This document shows positions 25,701-33,240 of a stretch of 64,000 nucleotides of DNA, piece by piece. Origin of the DNA: Streptomyces sp. RerS4 (lineage in GTDB: Bacteria; Actinomycetota; Actinomycetes; Streptomycetales; Streptomycetaceae); the NCBI RefSeq assembly GCF_023515955.1, contig NZ_CP097322.1:5070501-5134500 (forward strand), given 5' to 3'. Every line of letters starts with the position of its first letter. Positions within the stretch are counted from its first letter, which is position 1. The translations under genes were made by a program, and so were the position numbers. The notes beneath the pieces are model-generated. The model was not told the DNA's origin. It saw nothing but the letters and a program-made list of their open reading frames with translations, and ran no database searches.

Positions 25701-25994
25701 GGCCGCGGCCTGGACGATCCGGGTGGTCTTCTCGGCGTCCTTCGCCTCGTTCCAGGTGTCGACGGAACCCTTCACCTGGAAGCCGCCCATGACCAGTCCG
25801 ACGAGGACGGGCACGAGGAGGATCGCGTTCAGACGGGTCGGCACACGCCAGTTGCGCGGTGAGAACTTGCTGGTGCTGCCGCTGCTCGTGGGTGGCTCCA
25901 CGGGTACGTCGACGGGCGACGTCGCCGCGCGCGGCGGCGGGGTGAAGTTGCCGCGCGCGGGTTCATCCGCGGGGCTCGAGTTGCTTCGCCTCAC
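22797..25994 (-). CDS. cvnA2: Conservon sensor kinase-like protein CvnA with nitrate/nitrite-sensing domain, copy 2
   Basis: A 1065-aa membrane protein. A basic N-terminal cytoplasmic part precedes TM1 (RLNAILLVPVLVGLVMGGF, about 52-70), and an extracellular NIT-type helical sensor runs to about 390. TM2 (IVTGAIVVVALSTAFILAAM), HAMP, a helical region (LDHLATRMRRNGENLLILAG) and a HATPase_c domain (HLLAELLENATTFSSPQ, EIHDKGIGL, GLFVVGRLADRH) follow. The tail from about 730 is Tyr/Gln/Pro-rich, ending in a conserved SGLPRRVPKANLVEG and RGRLSNLRRGVQQGR. The usual phospho-acceptor His motif is not obvious. First gene of a four-gene operon; GTG start. Confidence 0.92.
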   Translation of the reverse strand: MRRSNSSPADEPARGNFTPPPRAATSPVDVPVEPPTSSGSTSKFSPRNWRVPTRLNAILLVPVLVGLVMGGFQVKGSVDTWNEAKDAEKTTRIVQAAAEYGQALLNERDLTAEPLLKGDRNNEAVTKAYAATDAAKAKFASAVKDLPSEQGLERRLELFRQEEPKLEQVRKTAYAIPETPKKNLPQQAGPIPTEEGYVLVQHYLMQFSNELGLGTGNVTSYGRMVYALELAKAANSLQRSVGTHLLVRPSEVEDTRKAQLVAFSSYNYLEEIAIGEYVAAGTDEDVNRLKEVMGRKSQEGAAKLAQAKQASEQAGTAFKAPPVVNGSALIGMTEAIAGGEKNTKLAQNGTTPPAWQAASTAKFEGYAEVEKDLLAKALADAAAVSDDARNDAIVTGAIVVVALSTAFILAAMMARQMSRAMRRLRSSAFDVAEQRLPMLVDQLSRTDPGKVDTRVAPIPINSRDEIGEVARAFDQVHREAVRLAAEQALLRGNVNAIFTNLSMRNQSLIEGQLTLITDLENNEADPDQLENLFRLDHLATRMRRNGENLLILAGENPGRRWDQPVPLVDVLRAASSEVEQYERIELSGVSDAEIHGQAVTDLVHLLAELLENATTFSSPQTKVRVNATRLPDGRVMVEIHDKGIGLTAEDFADINHKLANPPTVDAAISQRMGLFVVGRLADRHSIRVQLRPSGEAAGTTSLVMLPDAITHGGGGEGIPDDDFTVSSMIPRQQAQQAAPLRTAAELGFDDSRYDAQGGGQDAAGGDGAPLDAMARSLGREERRAALEAQVGQSQPADAAEEYSAREYPEPQPEHGYQPYQGYEQASAPGYEAAYDAPAQDRAYEAYPDQGYAYPEDGYQDPQQPAQAYENGYAEQSPQAGWPEQNTYSGTYQQDYRTDSEPQSAPEPAQERVGFDRPGAAADTGHDMTGAGLPRRGSQQQWQPAQQEAESTGSLFEQRSPRQQPTAPEQDEEGGNAWRSNNDERWQQAAKLREPKAGGVTPSGLPRRVPKANLVEGAAETTPQGGPQVSRAPEDVRGRLSNLRRGVQQGRSAGSEQSSNSYDQER

Positions 25995-26286
25995 TCGACC
26001 AACAACCTCTCGGCGGTGCTACTAGCTAGTTCGTTGAATTCCAGCACGGTCCACGGCCGTGGTCCAAACAGTTGGAATCGGCCATTCCAAGAGCCTTATG
26101 TCCCACATAATTCGGACATAAAGAGCGAGCGGCGGCAAAAGCGGGGCCAGTTGTACGCAGAGCGGCACCGCGCGAACGCGGGCCGTGTCCAACTGGCGTC
26201 AATTCTCTGTCGAAACGTTATGAACGACAGGGGCGGACCGTGTCCGACGACACAGCCCGCCCCGGCGTACAGCCTTGTCGAACGTG
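25995..26286. promoter_or_regulatory. Intergenic control region of cvn2 with two inverted repeats
   Basis: This 292-nt gap separates cvnA2 from the end of cvnD1. It holds TTGGAAT-CGGCC-ATTCCAA (26072-26090, perfect 7-bp arms), TTATGTCC (26096-26103) with GGACATAA (26114-26121, perfect 8-bp arms, 10-nt spacer), and a CCACGGCCGTGG palindrome at 26051-26062. No gene is supported in it. The repeats probably lie in the promoter of the cvnA2 operon; the 26096-26121 repeat could instead end the cvn1 transcript. Confidence 0.5.
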
Positions 26287-26871
26287 CTACTTGAGCCGCG
26301 CCATCAGGGCGTGCTCGACCAGGGTGATGAGGGCGCTCTTGGCGTCCGCGCGGTGGCGGGCGTCGGTGGTGATGATGGGGGCGTCCGGGCCGATCTGGAG
26401 GGCCTCGCGGACTTCCTCCGGCGTGTACGGCTGGTGCCCCTCGAAGCCGTTGAGGGCCACGACGAACGGCAGACCGCTGTTCTCGAAGTAGTCCACCGCG
26501 GGGAAGCAGTCGGCCAACCGGCGCGTGTCGACCAGCACGATGGCGCCGATGGCGCCGCGTACGAGGTCGTCCCACATGAACCAGAAGCGGTCCTGTCCGG
26601 GGGTACCGAAGAGGTACAGGATCAGGTCCTGGTCCAGGGTGATGCGGCCGAAGTCCATGGCGACCGTGGTGGTCGTCTTGTCACCGGTGTGGGTGAGGTC
26701 GTCGATACCCGCGGAGGCGCTGGTCATGACGGCTTCGGTGCGCAGCGGGTTGATCTCGGAGACCGCGCCGACGAACGTGGTCTTGCCGACACCGAAGCCG
26801 CCCGCCACCACGATCTTCGCGGAGGTGGTGGAGCGGGGAGCCGCTCCGGCGTCAGAGCTTGCGAAGTCCAC
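26287..26871 (-). CDS. cvnD1: Conservon GTPase CvnD (ATP/GTP-binding protein), copy 1
   Basis: A 194-aa Ras-like GTPase, near identical to the copy at 21148-21732. It has the same P-loop (GGFGVGKTT) and switch II (FGTPGQDRFWF); the few protein differences include SDAGAAP for SNGGAAP, VVALNGFEGH for VIALNGFDGH, and a final Lys for Arg. It overlaps cvnC1 by 20 nt. Such close identity between the GTPases of two conservons raises the question of how signals stay separate. Confidence 0.93.
   Translation of the reverse strand: MDFASSDAGAAPRSTTSAKIVVAGGFGVGKTTFVGAVSEINPLRTEAVMTSASAGIDDLTHTGDKTTTTVAMDFGRITLDQDLILYLFGTPGQDRFWFMWDDLVRGAIGAIVLVDTRRLADCFPAVDYFENSGLPFVVALNGFEGHQPYTPEEVREALQIGPDAPIITTDARHRADAKSALITLVEHALMARLK
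26300..26787 (-). repeat. Mosaic duplicated segment shared with cvnD2 (21161-21648)
   Basis: Partner of the repeat at 21161-21648. Identical blocks of 137 and 245 nt flank a diverged centre, the pattern left by gene conversion between tandem paralogues. Confidence 0.85.
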
Positions 26872-27244
26872 TGAGAACCCTCTCGAGCAGCGTTACGTCC
26901 GGCGTTCCGCCGGCCTCTCCATTGCCCGGCTGGTGGATGGCCACCATTCCGGCCTCGGCCAGGTCGGCCACGAGGATCCGGGCGACACCGAGCGGCATCG
27001 ACAGCAGCGCCGAGACCTCCGCGACCGACTTCACCTCGCGGCAGAGCGTGCAGATGCGCTGGTGCTCCGGCAGGAGGGTGGACAGGTGCATCGGATCGGC
27101 CGTGGTGCTGACCAGCGCCTCTATGGCGAGCTGGTAGCGGGGCCGGGTACGGCCGCCGGTCATCGCGTAGGGACGTACCAGCGGCTGGTCGCCTTCCGAG
27201 TACGGGTCTCCGTACGCGTCGGGATAGGCGGGGGGCGGGGTCAT
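26852..27244 (-). CDS. cvnC1: Conservon DUF742 protein CvnC, copy 1
   Basis: A 130-aa DUF742 protein (PLVRPYAMTGGRTRPRYQLA; EHQRICTLCREVKSVAEVSA; PLGVARILVADLAEAGMV). Its N-terminal extension is only about 20 residues (TPPPAYPDAYGDPYSEG). The ATG at 27244 is preceded by GGAGGAT. It is 146 nt downstream of cvnB1, a gap without other genes, and overlaps cvnD1. Conserved Cys residues in the EHQRICTLC motif are shared by both copies. Confidence 0.92.
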   Translation of the reverse strand: MTPPPAYPDAYGDPYSEGDQPLVRPYAMTGGRTRPRYQLAIEALVSTTADPMHLSTLLPEHQRICTLCREVKSVAEVSALLSMPLGVARILVADLAEAGMVAIHQPGNGEAGGTPDVTLLERVLSGLRKL

Positions 27245-27390
27245 TGATCCTCCGGGCTGGACAGCAGTGGTCAGCGTGCCGTCTGAGGGGGCGGCCGGTG
27301 GGGGGACATGACGGCCTGTCGGGGGTACTGGATACCGGGAGTGCGGTCCCGGGGCCCCGGCCGGAAGTACCGTCCGGCCGGGGGGGAACG

Positions 27391-27804
27391 TCAGATGAGC
27401 AGGCTTCCCTGGAGCTCCGCGCGAAGGTCCGGGGTGAGGACGCTGCCGGCGCGGTCCACGAGGAGGGCCATCTCGTAGCCCACGAGGCCGATGTCGCACT
27501 CGGGGTGCGCGAGAACGGCCAGCGAGGAACCGTCGGAGACGGACATGAGGAACAGGAACCCTCGGTCCATCTCCACCACGGTCTGGTTGACGGCGCCACC
27601 CTCGAAGATCCGGGAGGCCCCGGCGGTCAGCGAGGTCAGGCCGGAGGCCACGGCCGCCAGCTGGTCGGCGCGGTCACGGGGGAATCCTTCGGACATCGCC
27701 AGAAGGAGTCCGTCGGCGGAGACCACCACCGTGTGCGACACCCCGGGGGTGTTGTCCACGAAGTTGGTGATCAACCAGTTCAGGTTCTGTGCCGCCTGGC
27801 TCAT
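27391..27804 (-). CDS. cvnB1: Conservon roadblock/LC7 protein CvnB, copy 1
   Basis: A 137-aa roadblock/LC7 protein with the same start (MSQAAQNLNWLITNFVDN) and core as the second copy. Only a handful of substitutions separate the two, for example MSEGFPRDR for MSDGFPRDR and a C-terminal LLI for LLN. An in-frame TTG three codons upstream directly abuts the cvnA1 stop, but the ATG at 27804 matches the other copy. It is the expected partner of CvnD1. Confidence 0.92.
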   Translation of the reverse strand: MSQAAQNLNWLITNFVDNTPGVSHTVVVSADGLLLAMSEGFPRDRADQLAAVASGLTSLTAGASRIFEGGAVNQTVVEMDRGFLFLMSVSDGSSLAVLAHPECDIGLVGYEMALLVDRAGSVLTPDLRAELQGSLLI

Positions 27805-27813
27805 CGAACTCAA

Positions 27814-30800
27814 CTATCGCTCCTGCTGGTAAGTGGGGTCGATGTGGTAACTGCCGGTCGCGGGGCCGGTGGTGCCGGCCTGGCGACCCTGCTGGATACC
27901 GCGCCGGAGGTTGGTGAGACGACCGCGGACGTCGTCCGGCGCACGCGAGACCTGCGGACCCGCCTGGGCGTCGGACTGCTGCTGCGCGGTGCCGGCCACG
28001 AGGTTCGCCCGTGGCACGCGGCGCGGCAGACCGGAGGTGGTGATCCCGCCGGCGGCGGGCTGACGCACCCGTTCGGCCTGGCGCATCAGCTCGTCGTTGG
28101 GCGAGGAGCGCCAGCTGACCGTCGGGGTGCTGCCGGTGACCGCCGCGGCCGGCTCGGCCGGACGCTCCTGGCCGCGCTGCGGCAGCGGGTGCTGCGGCGC
28201 CTGCGTCGGCTGGGGGCCGGTCTGCGGCTGCTGGGGTACGGCCGGTGCCTGCGCGGGGGACTGCTCGCCGGCCCGCGGGTACCAGTTCGACTCCAGCGTG
28301 TCGAAGATCGGGCTGCGCAGCTCGCCGCCGCTCTGCGCGGGGGTCGGGGCGTAACCGGACTGCTGCTGGTGCGGCTGCTGCGGGACCTGCTGCTGACCGT
28401 AGCCGCCGCCCACACCGGGGCCGCCCGGTCGGGCGAACTGGCCGGTCTGGGACGGGTCCATCGGGCCGCCCGGCTGCGGGCGCTCGAACTGCCCGGTGGC
28501 CGACGGGTCCTGGAGGGCCGGCGGCTGCGGACGCTCGAACTGGCCGGTGGTGCCGTTGGCCGGCGGCTGGCTGAAGTCAGGGCGGGCGAACTCCGCCGTC
28601 GAGCCGGGGCCCGAGCGCTCGTCGTGGCCGCGCGGAACGTCCTGGCCGCCCTGGCCCGCGCCCCAGCTGGTGCCCTGCGGGAGCCCGGCGGGCGAGACAC
28701 CCGTACCCGGGAGCTCCGGACGCGGGGCGCCGGCGGGCGACGGCAGCTGCGGCCGCCGGCGCTTGACCGGCTGCTGCGGCCCGCCCTGCGGGGACTGCGC
28801 ACCGGGACGGCCCTGCTGGGGCTGCTGGCCCTGCTGCGGCACGTCCTGCGGCGGCCCTGCTGCTGCGGACGCTCGAAGCCGTTGCCCTGCGGGAACCCGG
28901 CGGGGCCGGACGTGGCCCCGGCCGGGCCTGCGGGCCACCGCCGAGCAGGCCACCCGGCTGCTGCTGCTGGCCACGCGCCGGCAGCGGAGCCCCGCCGCCC
29001 TGCGGACGCTGCTGCCCACCGGGACCGCCCTGGCCGGCCGGAGCACCCGGACCGCCGGGAGCACCCGGACCGCCCTGGCCCGGCAGCGCCGGACGCGGAC
29101 CACCGGACACCTGCCCGCGCTGCCGGCCCGCTTCCACGGGGGGACGTGCGCCCGCACCGGGCACGGAAGCCTGCCCACCGGGACCGCCCTTGCCACCCGG
29201 GCCGCCCTGCCCACCGGGACCGCCCTGCCCACCGGGACCGCCCTGGCCGCCGGGAGCACCCGGACCGCCCTGGCCGGCCTGACCCGGCATCGGACCCGGC
29301 TTCTTGCCGCCCTGGGCGACGTCCACCGGAAGCATGACGAGGGCGGTCGTACCACCCGAGTCGGAGGGGCGCAGCTGGATGCGGATGCCGTGTCGCAGGG
29401 ACAGGCGGCCGACCACGAACAGACCCATGCGGCGGGAGACGGAGACGTCCACGGTCGGCGGCGACGCGAGTCGCTCGTTGATCGCGGCGAGGTCCTCGGG
29501 GGACAGACCGATACCCGTGTCGTGGATCTCGACGAGCACGCGGCCGTCGGGCAGCGCGTGACCGGTGACCTTGACCTTGGTCTGCGGGGAGGAGAACGAG
29601 GTGGCGTTCTCCAGCAGCTCGGCGAGGAGGTGCACGAGGTCGTTGACGACGCGGCCGGCGACGTCGGTGCCGGGCACCGACGCGAGTTCGATGCGCTCGT
29701 ACTGCTCCACCTCGGACGCGGCGGCGCGGAGCACGTCGACGAGGGGGACGGGGCGGGTCCACCGGCGGCCCGGCTCCTCGCCCGCGAGGACGAGGAGGTT
29801 CTCGCCGTTACGGCGCATGCGGGTGGCGAGGTGGTCGAGCTTGAAGAGCGAGGACAGCTGGTCCGGGTCGGCCTCGCGCGACTCCAGCTCGGAGATGAGC
29901 GAGAGCTGACGCTGGATGAGGCCCTGGGAGCGGCGCGAGAGGTTGGTGAACATCGCGTTGACGTTGCCCCGCAGGAGGGCCTGCTCGGCGGCGAGGCGGA
30001 CGGCCTCGCGGTGCACGTCGTCGAAGGCCGCGGCCACCTGGCCGATCTCGTCGCGGGTGTGCAGACCGACGGACTCCACGGAGGTGTCCACGTCCTGCGG
30101 GTCCGACTCGGAGAGCTGCTTGACGAGCTCGGGCAGACGGTCCTGGGCGACGCGCGTCGCGGTGTCCTGCAGGCGGCGCAGCGAGCGGATCATGGACCGG
30201 GCCATGACGAAGGCGCCGACGAGCGAGACGCCGAGGACGAGGAGGATCAGGGCACCGTTGATGATGGCGTCCTGCTGCGACTCGTTCTTGAGCTCGCGGG
30301 CCTTCTGCTCCATGTCCTCCAGCAGGGTCAGCTCGATGACCTTCATCGCCTGGAGCTTGGTGTCGTCGGCGTCGTACCAGTCCATCCAGGACCGGTTCTT
30401 CTCCTTGCCGAACTGCCCCTGGGTGCTGAGCACACGACGGGCGTAGTGGTCGGCGCTGCCGATCTCCGTGTTGCCGTCGCCGAGGGCCGCGAGGAGTTCC
30501 TCGGGCTTGCCCTGGTAGACGAGTTCGAAGGTCTTCTTCGCCTGGCTCTCACCGCGGAGCGCGGAGAGGGCGTAGAGGCGGTCGTTCTCCTCCAGCTTGC
30601 CCGGCTTGTCGCCGCTCTCGGGGAGCGAGGCGGCGATGATCGCGCGCTGGATGGAGGCGTACTCCTTGGCGGACGAGAACGCCGCCAGGGCGCGCGTGCG
30701 CTTGATCATCTCGGGGCTGGAGGTGGCCTGGGCCATGTCCTGCGAGAGGGAGAGCAGCGAGACGATCAGCGCGTTGTACTCGGTGACGGTCTGCTGGGCG

Positions 30801-31531
30801 CCGTTCTGGTACGCCTTCTTGCGGATGTCCTCGATGCCGGTGAGCTGACGGCCGATCTGGAGGATGTTGTTGCGGATCGACTTGAGCGTCTCGTCCTTGT
30901 CCTGCGCGTTGTCGACCCTGTCGGTCGCGGCGGCGAAGGCCTTGGCGGCGGCGTCGGTCTGGTCGCGGACACCCTCGACGAGGCTGTTGGCCTTGCCGTC
31001 CTTGGTGATGGACATGGGGCCGGCCGACTTGTCCCGCTCCTCCTGGAGCATGGCGGCCAGGTTGGTGGCCTGCCGGGTCATCGTCGTCAGCAGCTGCATG
31101 TGTTCGAGCTGCGCGATGTCGTTGAGCGAGTCGTTGATACGGAAGCCACCGAGCGAGGTGGCGGCGACGACCGGCAGGGTCAGCAGCGACACCAGTCGCG
31201 TGCTGATGCGCCAGTTCTGCATGGCGAGACGGGAACCGGGCCCACTGGGGGCCTTCGGTATCGCCTGCGCCTCATCGGTCTCGATCGGCTCGGTCCGGCC
31301 CTTGGCCCGGCTCGGCTTCGCGGCCTTGCCGGACTTCCCGCGGCCCTTGCCCTTCACCGGAGGAGCGGACGCGGGGCCCGTTCCCTCGATGGCCGGCCCG
31401 CGGTTCTGGGCGTGCTGGGCCGAGGGACCACGGTCGGTCCCACCGCGCGGGTCCTGCTCCGCCGCGGCTTCCCCACGTCCCTGGCGGGCCTGGGGAGACC
31501 CCTTGCCATCCCTCTTGAATCGTCCCTGCAC
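27814..31531 (-). CDS. cvnA1: Conservon sensor kinase-like protein CvnA, copy 1, frameshifted in the C-terminal tail
   Basis: Sensor kinase-like protein of about 1240 aa if repaired. From GTG 31531 it has a basic N-terminus, TM1 (STRLVSLLTLPVVAATSLGG), a NIT-type sensor region, TM2 (GALILLVLGVSLVGAFVMA), HAMP, a LDHLATRMRRNGENLLVLAG helix and HATPase_c (HLLAELLENATSFSSPQ, EIHDTGIGL, GLFVVGRLSLRH). A collagen-like GPGGQ-repeat tail follows. The tail then changes frame twice near 28916-28919 and 28853-28854, each fitting one lost base. After the second shift the conserved end (TGQFERP repeats, SGLPRRVPRANLV, RGRLTNLRRGIQQGR) continues to 27814. Unrepaired, translation would stop at 28577, losing only the tail. 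Confidence 0.85.
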
Positions 31532-32137
31532 TAGCGTCGCAACCTCTGGACCAGGCGTCCCGCCGTGAACGGCGAAACGGTGTCGAGTCGTGGGGCACTG
31601 ACGGCCCCATGGTGGTCGTCGGTGACCGGCGCGTCTCCCTCTCTTGCCACCGCGCTCGGCGCCCTCTGGCGCCACCTGCGCGCCGGCTGATACCCGCGGC
31701 GGTCCCGCGAATTCCAGCACAGTGGGGGATCTCCAACAAGGTGCGCGTGTCGGCCCGGCGAGGCGCTCACGAGGTGTGACGGACGGGCTACGGCACGTGG
31801 AGGCACTATGGGGATGAATCGGACTTAAGTCAATCAAAGCTCGTGCCTGGCAAGGTGTCCCAGTCGAGATGATCAGGAGCGGAATGGCGCATTCAGTGGC
31901 GCAATGTCCGTTTTGTTGAACGGAATTGACCGCCTGTTATGTCTGAAATGCCGGCTCACTGGTGAGCAAACTCACACGGTCATGGCCATGAGTTCCCGGT
32001 TCGGTAAGGGATTCGGATGTTTAGCCTTGCCCTTTGAAGGGTTGGCGTGCGCCGCCGCACGCGACGCGCACCGAATCGCACGGACGCGCACATCCGACAG
32101 CCTCATCCACGAACCGAGCCGAGGGCCCGAAACTCCG
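31532..32137. other. 606-nt intergenic region between cvnA1 and a small divergent gene
   Basis: No convincing gene is seen. It contains the candidate cvnA1 promoter (31805-31833), a possible rightward promoter TTGAAC (31916-31921) with TATGTC (31938-31943), and a perfect GCTCAC-TG-GTGAGC palindrome at 31954-31967. It is less GC-rich than its surroundings between about 31805 and 32045. Confidence 0.6.
31805..31833 (-). promoter_or_regulatory. Candidate promoter of the cvn1 operon
   Basis: On the minus strand TTGACT (31828-31833) and CATAGT (31805-31810) are 17 nt apart, a good match to the HrdB consensus. A long leader of roughly 270 nt would precede the cvnA1 GTG. Confidence 0.5.
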
Positions 32138-32335
32138 ATGACTCCGCAGAAGACCACGATGATGTTCCGCAACATAGCCAACCCCCGCCGCACCACCCTC
32201 GCGCACCTCAAGGACGCCGACGAGCTGCAGGCGGCGCCGGCCGCCCCGGAGCACTCCGTCGAGCTGCCGACCCAGACCGCGAACCCGCGCCGCACCGTCC
32301 TGATGGACGCGCCGGTCGCCGCCGCCGCGCAGTAG
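32138..32335 (+). CDS. Small protein with two NPRRTxL motifs (65 aa)
   Basis: The ATG at 32138 opens a 65-aa ORF starting MTPQKTTMMFRNIANPRRTT and ending APVAAAAQ. It holds two copies of one short motif: NPRRTTLAHL (residues about 15-24) and NPRRTVLMDA (about 49-58), separated by an Ala/Pro/Glu-rich linker. No signal peptide, transmembrane segment or known domain is visible. It stands alone, divergent from cvnA1 and upstream of the hydrolase gene. Possible roles (a peptide precursor, a docking or regulatory protein) cannot be decided from sequence. Third-position G/C bias supports coding. Confidence 0.6.
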   Translation: MTPQKTTMMFRNIANPRRTTLAHLKDADELQAAPAAPEHSVELPTQTANPRRTVLMDAPVAAAAQ

Positions 32336-32381
32336 GCCGCGCGGGCACGGAGCGTGAAGCGTCGCCGCCCACCGCGTTAGC

Positions 32382-32401
32382 CTGGAGTCCGCAGACTCCA
32401 G
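32382..32401 (+). promoter_or_regulatory. Hairpin/operator upstream of the fumarylacetoacetase-like gene
   Basis: CTGGAGTC-CGCA-GACTCCAG is a perfect 8-bp inverted repeat overlapping a TAGCCT (32378-32383) -10-like element. It could be an operator at the transcription start, or a terminator of the preceding small gene 47 nt upstream. Confidence 0.45.
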
Positions 32402-32433
32402 CCAGCGGAAATACAGAGGGGCAGACGCAACAC

Positions 32434-33240
32434 GTGCGCATCGCCAGGTTCTCGATCGACGGCAATGTCGCGTTCGGCGCGGTCGAGGGCAGCAGCGCCC
32501 CCGGCGACGAATCGACGCTCGTGCTCGACATCATCAAGGGCATTCCCTTCGCGGACTTCGAGCTCTCCGGTACGAAGGTCCCGCTGAGCAAGGTCCGCCT
32601 GCTGCCGCCCGTGCTCCCGAACAAGGTCGTGGCCGTGGGCCGCAACTACGCGGAGCACGCGGCGGAGCTCGGACACGCGGTCGTCGACGACCAGGGCCGC
32701 GCCGAGCCGCCCCTCGTCTTCTTCAAGCCCTCCACCTCCGTGGTCGGCCCCGGCGACCCCATCGCCTACCCGTCCTTCTCCGAGGAACTCCACCACGAGG
32801 CGGAGCTCGCCGTGGTGATCGGCCGCATGTGCCGCGAAGTCCCCAGGGAGCGCGTCAAGGACGTGATCCTCGGCTACACCTGCGCCAACGACGTCACCGC
32901 CCGCGACGTCCAGCGGCGCGAGCAGCAGTGGGCGCGGGCCAAGGGCTTCGACAGCTCCTGCCCCCTCGGCCCCTGGATCGAGACCGACCTCGACCCGAGC
33001 GACCTGACCATCCAGTGCACCGTCAACGGAGAACAGCGCCAGCTCGGCCGCACCGGCGACATGATCCGCTCCATCGAGGACCTGGTCGTGCACATCAGCG
33101 AGGCCATGACCCTGCTCCCGGGTGACGTCATCCTCACGGGGACCCCGGCCGGAGTCGGCCCCCTCAACGTCGGCGACGAGGTCGCCGTCACCATCGAAGG
33201 CATCGGCACTCTCACCAACAAGGTGATCAAGCGTGGTTAA
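32434..33240 (+). CDS. Fumarylacetoacetate hydrolase family protein
   Basis: A 268-aa metal-dependent hydrolase/decarboxylase of the FAH family (relatives cleave fumarylpyruvate, acylpyruvates or oxaloacetate). The fold signature is clear: KVVAVGRNYAEHAAELGH near residue 65, HHEAELAVVIGRMCR (metal Glu residues) near 115, GYTCANDVTARDVQRRE near 145 and LTGTPAGVGPLNVGDEV near 230. GTG 32434 fits the family N-terminus. The stop overlaps the gltX start by 8 nt, so the two are translationally coupled. The natural substrate is unknown. Confidence 0.92.
   Translation: MRIARFSIDGNVAFGAVEGSSAPGDESTLVLDIIKGIPFADFELSGTKVPLSKVRLLPPVLPNKVVAVGRNYAEHAAELGHAVVDDQGRAEPPLVFFKPSTSVVGPGDPIAYPSFSEELHHEAELAVVIGRMCREVPRERVKDVILGYTCANDVTARDVQRREQQWARAKGFDSSCPLGPWIETDLDPSDLTIQCTVNGEQRQLGRTGDMIRSIEDLVVHISEAMTLLPGDVILTGTPAGVGPLNVGDEVAVTIEGIGTLTNKVIKRG

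Noticed and set aside
23220-25862. Long open frame on the plus strand opposite cvnA2
   Set aside because: It is a mirror of the high-GC coding strand: Val/Gly/Arg/Asp-rich, no domain, and the minus-strand CvnA product is fully conserved. The same applies to 28496-31534 opposite cvnA1.
27391-27813. TTG 27813 as cvnB1 start
   Set aside because: The ATG at 27804 matches the start and length of the second CvnB.
29000-29300. Short regular repeats that might look like a CRISPR array
   Set aside because: They are in-frame codon repeats for the Gly-Pro-rich tail of CvnA1, without constant-length spacers.
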